From NCBI RefSeq assembly GCF_001280015.1, contig NZ_LGDV01000197.1, positions 1-64,000 of the forward strand: DNA of 64,000 bases. The letters run 5' to 3'. The stretch comes from Streptomyces sp. MMG1121 (GTDB taxonomy: Bacteria > Actinomycetota > Actinomycetes > Streptomycetales > Streptomycetaceae). The number at the start of each line of letters is the position of its first letter. Positions within the stretch are counted from its first letter, which is position 1. The notes under the pieces are model-generated. The model was not told where the DNA came from and ran no database searches. It saw only the letters and a list, made by a program, of their open reading frames with translations. Below, piece by piece: positions 59,045-64,000 of the stretch. The translations under genes and the position numbers were made by a program.

Positions 59045-59548
59045 TCAGCCCTCTTCGTGCGTGGCCACCGCGCGGCGCGCGTCCGCGTCCAGGACACCCC
59101 AGCTGATCAGCTGCTCGGTCAGCACCGAGGGGGACTGGTCGTAAATGACGGCAAGTGTGCGCAGGTCGTCCTGGCGGATGGAGAGCACCTTGCCGTTGTA
59201 GTCGCCGCGCTGGGACTGGATCGTGGCCGCGTAGCGCTGCAGCGGGCCCGCCTTCTCGGCCGGCACCGTGGCCAGCCGCTCCAGGTCCAGAACCAGCTTC
59301 GGCGGGGGCTCGGCGGCGCCGCCCGGCGTCGTACCCGGCAGAAGCTCCTGAACCGGAACACCATAGAAATCGGCCAGCTCGGCGAGTCGCTGCACGGTCA
59401 CCGCACGGTCGCCACGCTCGTAGGAACCGACCACCACGGCCTTCCAGCGCCCCTGGGACTTCTCCTCGACACCGTGGAGGGAAAGGCCCTGCTGGGTGCG
59501 GATGGCCCGGAGCTTGGCCCCGAGCTGTTTGGCGTATTCGCTGGACAT
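59045..59548 (-). CDS. bldD: Developmental regulator BldD
   Basis: This 167-residue protein is the master repressor of sporulation genes in Streptomyces and is switched on for DNA binding by cyclic-di-GMP. The N-terminal XRE-type helix-turn-helix (about residues 8-68) begins YAKQLGAKLRAIRTQQGLSL. The C-terminal domain carries the c-di-GMP motifs RxD-x8 as RQDD (in LSIRQDDLRTLAV) preceded by QRGD. The sequence, length and place beside nusB, efp and pyrR match S. coelicolor BldD. The ATG follows GGGGAG. The gene is monocistronic, with the promoter at 59618-59647 and a T-run terminator. Confidence 0.97.
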   Translation of the reverse strand: MSSEYAKQLGAKLRAIRTQQGLSLHGVEEKSQGRWKAVVVGSYERGDRAVTVQRLAELADFYGVPVQELLPGTTPGGAAEPPPKLVLDLERLATVPAEKAGPLQRYAATIQSQRGDYNGKVLSIRQDDLRTLAVIYDQSPSVLTEQLISWGVLDADARRAVATHEEG

Positions 59549-59603
59549 ATAGCTCCCCGGACACTGTGTCGACGCGGCCGGCTGTGTTGCCCACCGCGCG
59601 GCT

Positions 59604-59647
59604 GGTAACTCACTGTGAGGTTACGCAGCGTGACTCTTGTGCGTCAA
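59604..59647 (-). promoter_or_regulatory. bldD promoter with an overlapping BldD-box-like site
   Basis: On the minus strand TTGACG (plus 59642-59647) and TAACCT (plus 59618-59623) are 18 bp apart. AGTGAGTTACC (plus 59604-59614) follows at the expected start of transcription. The published BldD consensus consists of AGTGA and TCACC half sites; this matches with one substitution. The position fits the known autorepression of bldD. Confidence 0.7.
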
Positions 59648-59756
59648 GCCGAATGGTCCACACCGACTCTTCCGTGGTAGTGGCAGCCGATTAGGCCAAG
59701 GGGGTGAACGGGGTCCCGTCCGCGACCTGCTACCGTGGATGGCGCAAATCCGACGT

Positions 59757-60383
<627 letters not shown>

Positions 60384-60475
60384 CGCATCAGGTGCGCAAG
60401 CCTGCTTCGGCATACCCACGCACGCACCTGTTCGCCCTGAATCTCCCGTTTTAACTGCCTTACGGAGCCTGACAG

Positions 60476-61480
60476 ATGCAGCGTCATCTCATCTCGGCCG
60501 CCGACCTCGCACGCGACGACGCCGTCCTGATCCTCGACACCGCCGAGGAGATGGCCCGGGTCGCCGACCGGCCGATCAAGAAACTGCCGACCCTGCGCGG
60601 GCGCACGATCTGCAACCTCTTCTTCGAGGACTCGACCCGCACCCGGATCTCCTTCGAGGCCGCCGAGAAGCGCCTGTCCGCCGACGTCATCAACTTCGCG
60701 GCCAAGGGATCGAGCGTCTCCAAGGGTGAGTCCCTCAAGGACACCGCCCAGACGCTGGAGGCCATGGGCGTGGACGCCGTGGTCATCCGGCACAGCGCCT
60801 CCGGCGCCCCGTACCGCCTCGCCACCTCCGGCTGGATCGACGCCCCCGTCATCAACGCCGGCGACGGCACCCACCAGCACCCCACCCAGGCCCTGCTGGA
60901 CGCCTTCACCATGCGCCGCCGGCTGGTCGGCCGGGACACCGGTCTCGGCAAGGACCTGTCCGGCAAGCGCATCACCCTCGTCGGCGACGTCCTGCACAGC
61001 CGGGTCGCCCGCTCCAACGTCGACCTGCTGCACACCCTCGGCGCCGAGGTCACCCTGGTCGCCCCGCCCACCCTGGTGCCGGTCGGCGTCGAGACCTGGC
61101 CCTGCGAGGTGTCGTACGACCTCGACAGCACCCTGCCCAAGTCCGACGCGGTGATGATGCTCCGCGTCCAGCGCGAGCGCATGAACGCCGCCTTCTTCCC
61201 GACCGAGCGCGAGTACTCGCGGCGCTACGGCCTGGACGGCGACCGCATGGCGAAGATGCCCGAGCACGCCATCGTGATGCACCCCGGCCCGATGGTCCGC
61301 GGTATGGAGATCACCGCCGAGGTCGCCGACTCCGAGCGCTGCACCGTCGTCGAGCAGGTCGCCAACGGCGTCTCCATCCGGATGGCCGTGCTGTACCTGC
61401 TGCTCGGCGGGGCCGTGTCCGACGCGAAGAACGTGCCTGCCGTCACCCCCACCCGCCCCACCGGTTCCGAGGAGAAGTAA
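60476..61480 (+). CDS. pyrB: Aspartate carbamoyltransferase catalytic subunit
   Basis: This 334-residue enzyme forms carbamoyl-aspartate. The carbamoyl-phosphate motif is [28 protein letters not shown] and [10 protein letters not shown] are further family blocks. No pyrI regulatory subunit gene is present, as in other actinobacteria. ACGGAG precedes the ATG. The 92-bp gap after pyrR holds only a weak inverted repeat (60389-60396 with 60423-60430). Confidence 0.97.
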   Translation: MQRHLISAADLARDDAVLILDTAEEMARVADRPIKKLPTLRGRTICNLFFEDSTRTRISFEAAEKRLSADVINFAAKGSSVSKGESLKDTAQTLEAMGVDAVVIRHSASGAPYRLATSGWIDAPVINAGDGTHQHPTQALLDAFTMRRRLVGRDTGLGKDLSGKRITLVGDVLHSRVARSNVDLLHTLGAEVTLVAPPTLVPVGVETWPCEVSYDLDSTLPKSDAVMMLRVQRERMNAAFFPTEREYSRRYGLDGDRMAKMPEHAIVMHPGPMVRGMEITAEVADSERCTVVEQVANGVSIRMAVLYLLLGGAVSDAKNVPAVTPTRPTGSEEK

Positions 61481-61485
61481 GACCC

Positions 61486-62772
61486 ATGAGCAAGATCCTG
61501 ATCCGTGGTGCGAAGGTGCTCGGCGGTGAGCCGCAGGACGTGCTGATCGACGGTGAGGTCATCGCGGCCGTCGGCACGGAGCTGTCCGCCGAGGGCGCCG
61601 AGGTGGTCGAGGCCGGCGGCAAGGTGCTGCTGCCCGGCCTGGTCGACCTGCACACCCACCTGCGCGAGCCGGGCCGTGAGGACTCCGAGACCGTGCTGAC
61701 GGGCACGCGCGCGGCGGCGAGCGGCGGCTACACGGCCGTCTTCGCCATGGCCAACACCTTCCCCGTCGCCGACACCGCCGGCGTCGTCGAGCAGGTCTAC
61801 CGGCTCGGCCAGGAGCACGGCTACTGCGACGTGCAGCCCATCGGCGCCGTCACCGTCGGCCTGGAGGGCAGGAAGCTCGCCGAGCTGGGCGCCATGCACG
61901 AGTCGGCCGCCGGGGTCACCGTCTTCTCCGACGACGGCAAGTGCGTGGACGACGCGGTGATCATGCGCCGCGCCCTGGAGTACGTGAAGGCCTTCGGCGG
62001 TGTCGTCGCCCAGCACGCGCAGGAGCCGCGGCTGACCGAGGGCGCCCAGATGAACGAGGGCGTCGTCTCCGCCGAGCTGGGCCTCGGCGGCTGGCCCGCC
62101 GTCGCCGAGGAGTCGGTCATCGCGCGGGACGTGCTGCTCGCCGAGCACGTCGGCTCCCGCGTCCACATCTGCCACCTCTCGACCGCCGGCTCGGTGGAGA
62201 TCGTCCGCTGGGCCAAGTCCCGCGGCATCGACGTCACCGCCGAGGTCACCCCGCACCACCTGCTCCTCACCGACGAGCTGGTGCGCACGTACAACCCCGT
62301 CTACAAGGTCAACCCGCCGCTGCGCACCGAGCGGGACGTGCACGCCCTGCGCGGGGCGCTCGCCGACGGCACGATCGACATCGTCGCCACCGACCACGCC
62401 CCGCACCCGCACGAGGACAAGGACTGCGAGTGGGCCGCGGCCGCCATGGGGATGGTGGGGCTGGAGACCGCGTTGTCAGTGGTCCAGGAGACCATGGTCG
62501 ACACGGGCCTGCTGGACTGGGCCGGCGTCGCCGACCGCATGTCCTTCAAGCCCGCGCAGATCGGACAGGCCACCGGGCACGGCCGTCCCGTCTCGGCTGG
62601 TGAGCCCGCCAACCTCACCCTCGTCGACACGGAATACCGTGCCCAGGTGGACCCCGCGGGCTTCGCCTCGCGCAGCCGCAACACCCCCTACGAGGGGCGT
62701 GAGCTGCCGGGCCGTGTGACGCACACGTGGCTGCGGGGGAAGGCCACGCTCGTCGACGGGAAGCTCACGTGA
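61486..62772 (+). CDS. pyrC: Dihydroorotase
   Basis: This 428-residue class I dihydroorotase closes carbamoyl-aspartate to dihydroorotate. The metal motif is [15 protein letters not shown]; further ligands are in [19 protein letters not shown] and the catalytic Asp in VATDHAPH. It starts 5 bp after pyrB, with GAGGAGAA upstream, and its stop overlaps the next GTG. Confidence 0.97.
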   Translation: MSKILIRGAKVLGGEPQDVLIDGEVIAAVGTELSAEGAEVVEAGGKVLLPGLVDLHTHLREPGREDSETVLTGTRAAASGGYTAVFAMANTFPVADTAGVVEQVYRLGQEHGYCDVQPIGAVTVGLEGRKLAELGAMHESAAGVTVFSDDGKCVDDAVIMRRALEYVKAFGGVVAQHAQEPRLTEGAQMNEGVVSAELGLGGWPAVAEESVIARDVLLAEHVGSRVHICHLSTAGSVEIVRWAKSRGIDVTAEVTPHHLLLTDELVRTYNPVYKVNPPLRTERDVHALRGALADGTIDIVATDHAPHPHEDKDCEWAAAAMGMVGLETALSVVQETMVDTGLLDWAGVADRMSFKPAQIGQATGHGRPVSAGEPANLTLVDTEYRAQVDPAGFASRSRNTPYEGRELPGRVTHTWLRGKATLVDGKLT

Positions 62773-63329
62773 CACCTGTAATCCTGCTGGCCGAGGCCAA
62801 GAAGTCGGCCGACGTCACCGACTGGCCGGCCCGCATCGGCTGGCTCGTCGGACTCGTCCTGTTCATCGCGCTCGTCTACTGGCTGATGCGCGAGGGCTGG
62901 AAGTGGCGCGGCACGCTCCAGGGCGACCTGCCGAAGCCGCCCAGCGCGCCGGAGGAGACCGGCCCGGCGAAACTGAACCTGAGCGGCCGCTACCACGGCT
63001 CCACCACCGCCGGGCAGTGGCTGGACCGCATCGTGGCCCACGGCCTGGGCACCCGCAGCCGGGCCGAGCTCACGCTGACGGAGCAGGGCCTGGAGGTCGA
63101 GCGCCCCGGAGCGAGCGACTTCTTCGTCCCCGCCGCCGCGCTGCGCGGGGCCCGGCTGGACAAGGGCATCGCCGGCAAGGTCCTGCCCGAGGGCGGCCTG
63201 CTGGTGGTGACCTGGGCGCTCGGCGACAAGCTGATCGACTCCGGATTCCGCTCCGATCACGCGGCCGAGCACCCCGAATGGGTGGACACCCTGAACGACA
63301 TGATCAACGACACGGAAGGCGCACGATGA
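62769..63329 (+). CDS. PH-like membrane-anchored protein of the pyr operon
   Basis: This 186-residue protein starts at a GTG overlapping the pyrC stop (GTGA) and overlaps carA at its end (ATGA). It has one span near residues 20-40 ([18 protein letters not shown]) and a C-terminal beta-rich domain (about 70-170) that resembles bacterial PH-like domains ([43 protein letters not shown]). A similar gene lies between pyrC and carA in mycobacteria (Rv1382). Tight coupling suggests a role tied to pyrimidine synthesis or membrane placement of its enzymes, but none is established to my knowledge. Confidence 0.82.
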   Translation: MTPVILLAEAKKSADVTDWPARIGWLVGLVLFIALVYWLMREGWKWRGTLQGDLPKPPSAPEETGPAKLNLSGRYHGSTTAGQWLDRIVAHGLGTRSRAELTLTEQGLEVERPGASDFFVPAAALRGARLDKGIAGKVLPEGGLLVVTWALGDKLIDSGFRSDHAAEHPEWVDTLNDMINDTEGAR

Positions 63330-64000
63330 CCACCTCCACCAGGGGAGCCGCGAAGGTTCCCGCCGTACTCGTCCTGGAGGACGGCCGCGCCTTCCGCGGC
63401 CGCGCCTACGGGGCCGTGGGGGAGACCTTCGGCGAGGCCGTGTTCTCCACCGGCATGACCGGCTACCAGGAAACCCTGACCGACCCGTCGTACGACCGTC
63501 AGATCGTCGTCGCGACGGCCCCGCAGATCGGCAACACCGGCTGGAACGACGAGGACGACGAGTCGAGCCGCATCTGGGTCTCCGGCTACGTCGTGCGCGA
63601 CCCCGCGCGCGTGCCGTCCAACTGGCGCGCCAAGCGCTCCCTGGACGACGAGCTGGTCGCGCAGGACGTGGTCGGCATCTGCGGGATCGACACCCGCGCC
63701 CTCACCCGCCACCTGCGCGAGCGCGGCTCCATGCGCGCCGGCATCTTCTCCGGCGACGCCATCGCCACCGAGCCGGAGCTGCTCGCGCGCGTCCAGGCCC
63801 AGCCGCACATGAAGGGCGCGAGCCTCTACGAGGAGGTCGCCACCAAGGAGACCTACGTCGTCGCGGCCATCGGCGAGAAGAAGTTCACCGTCGCCGCGAT
63901 CGACCTCGGCATCAAGGGCATGACCCCGCACCGCATGGCCGAGCGCGGGATCGAGGTGCACGTCCTGCCCGCCACCGCCACGGCCGACGACGTCTACGCC
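63326..64000 (+). CDS. carA: Carbamoyl-phosphate synthase small subunit (partial, runs off the right edge)
   Basis: The first 225 residues of the glutaminase subunit are present. The N-terminal half-domain shows [37 protein letters not shown] and [20 protein letters not shown]. The class I amidotransferase domain begins near residue 190 ([19 protein letters not shown]); its catalytic Cys lies beyond the window. GGAAGG precedes the ATG, which overlaps the upstream stop. Confidence 0.96.
   Translation, partial: MTTSTRGAAKVPAVLVLEDGRAFRGRAYGAVGETFGEAVFSTGMTGYQETLTDPSYDRQIVVATAPQIGNTGWNDEDDESSRIWVSGYVVRDPARVPSNWRAKRSLDDELVAQDVVGICGIDTRALTRHLRERGSMRAGIFSGDAIATEPELLARVQAQPHMKGASLYEEVATKETYVVAAIGEKKFTVAAIDLGIKGMTPHRMAERGIEVHVLPATATADDVYA

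Noticed and set aside
60384..60475. Attenuator between pyrR and pyrB
   Set aside because: Only an 8-bp inverted repeat with a 26-base loop and no T-run after it; too weak to call.

Overview
The window is a contiguous piece of a Streptomyces chromosome. Four things point there: very high G+C with G/C-ending codons, frequent GTG and TTG starts, the actinobacterial gene order thrS / HIT / pgsA / PIM acyltransferase / pimA / pdxS / pdxT / yebC / ruvCAB / yajC-secD-secF / apt / relA, and a BldD protein next to the pyr operon. I see no prophage, insertion sequence, CRISPR array or integration site. Most of the window is core chromosome with a few accessory or decaying loci.

Layout. (1) 1-6717 is an accessory sugar locus: a Tat-type lipoprotein solute-binding protein, two permeases, a DUF624/YesL-like membrane protein and a 911-residue Tat-exported PcRGLX/YetA-like (exo-rhamnogalacturonan lyase family) enzyme. 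It is preceded by a clear promoter with two LacI-type palindromes. No transporter ATPase is present. (2) 6718-10133 holds a SRPBCC protein behind a perfect palindrome, tRNA-Val(CAC), a DnaQ-fold exonuclease, and a two-gene module in which a DUF4365 protein with a nuclease-like D...QxK core overlaps a 410-residue protein of unknown function. (3) 10256-23879 runs from thrS through a potassium channel, a HIT/Ap4A-type enzyme, a membrane protein, a degenerate EF-G paralogue, the phosphatidylinositol/PIM cluster, a LemA-like protein, pyridoxal-phosphate synthase and yebC. (4) 24017-33371 is ruvCAB, yajC-secDF, apt and relA.

(5) 33394-37822 contains DUF349, an exported cyclophilin, an MBL hydrolase and hisS. 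(6) 37871-40402 is a decaying ABC transporter/two-component operon: ATPase and permease each carry one frameshift, the histidine kinase has lost its middle, and only the response regulator looks intact. (7) 40547-46409 has a VKOR protein, rarA, rpsD with a long leader, an AfsR/LAL-like NTPase-TPR protein without DNA-binding domains, and DUF948. (8) 46426-55519 is DUF6167-alaS-ruvX-mltG-aroE followed by aroC-aroK-aroB, mostly overlapping or tightly spaced. (9) 55697-58853 holds a proline-rich P-loop kinase-like protein, a degenerate M24 peptidase homologue, efp and nusB. (10) bldD diverges from pyrR-pyrB-pyrC-bPyr-carA, which runs off the right edge.

The regulatory sites best supported by sequence are the operator region of the sugar locus, the bldD promoter overlapped by a BldD-box-like sequence, and a PyrR-type RNA hairpin that covers the pyrR ribosome-binding site. 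Several long stem-loops mark convergent gene ends (7404-7437, 12251-12294, 13561-13580, 33394-33443, 58867-59016).
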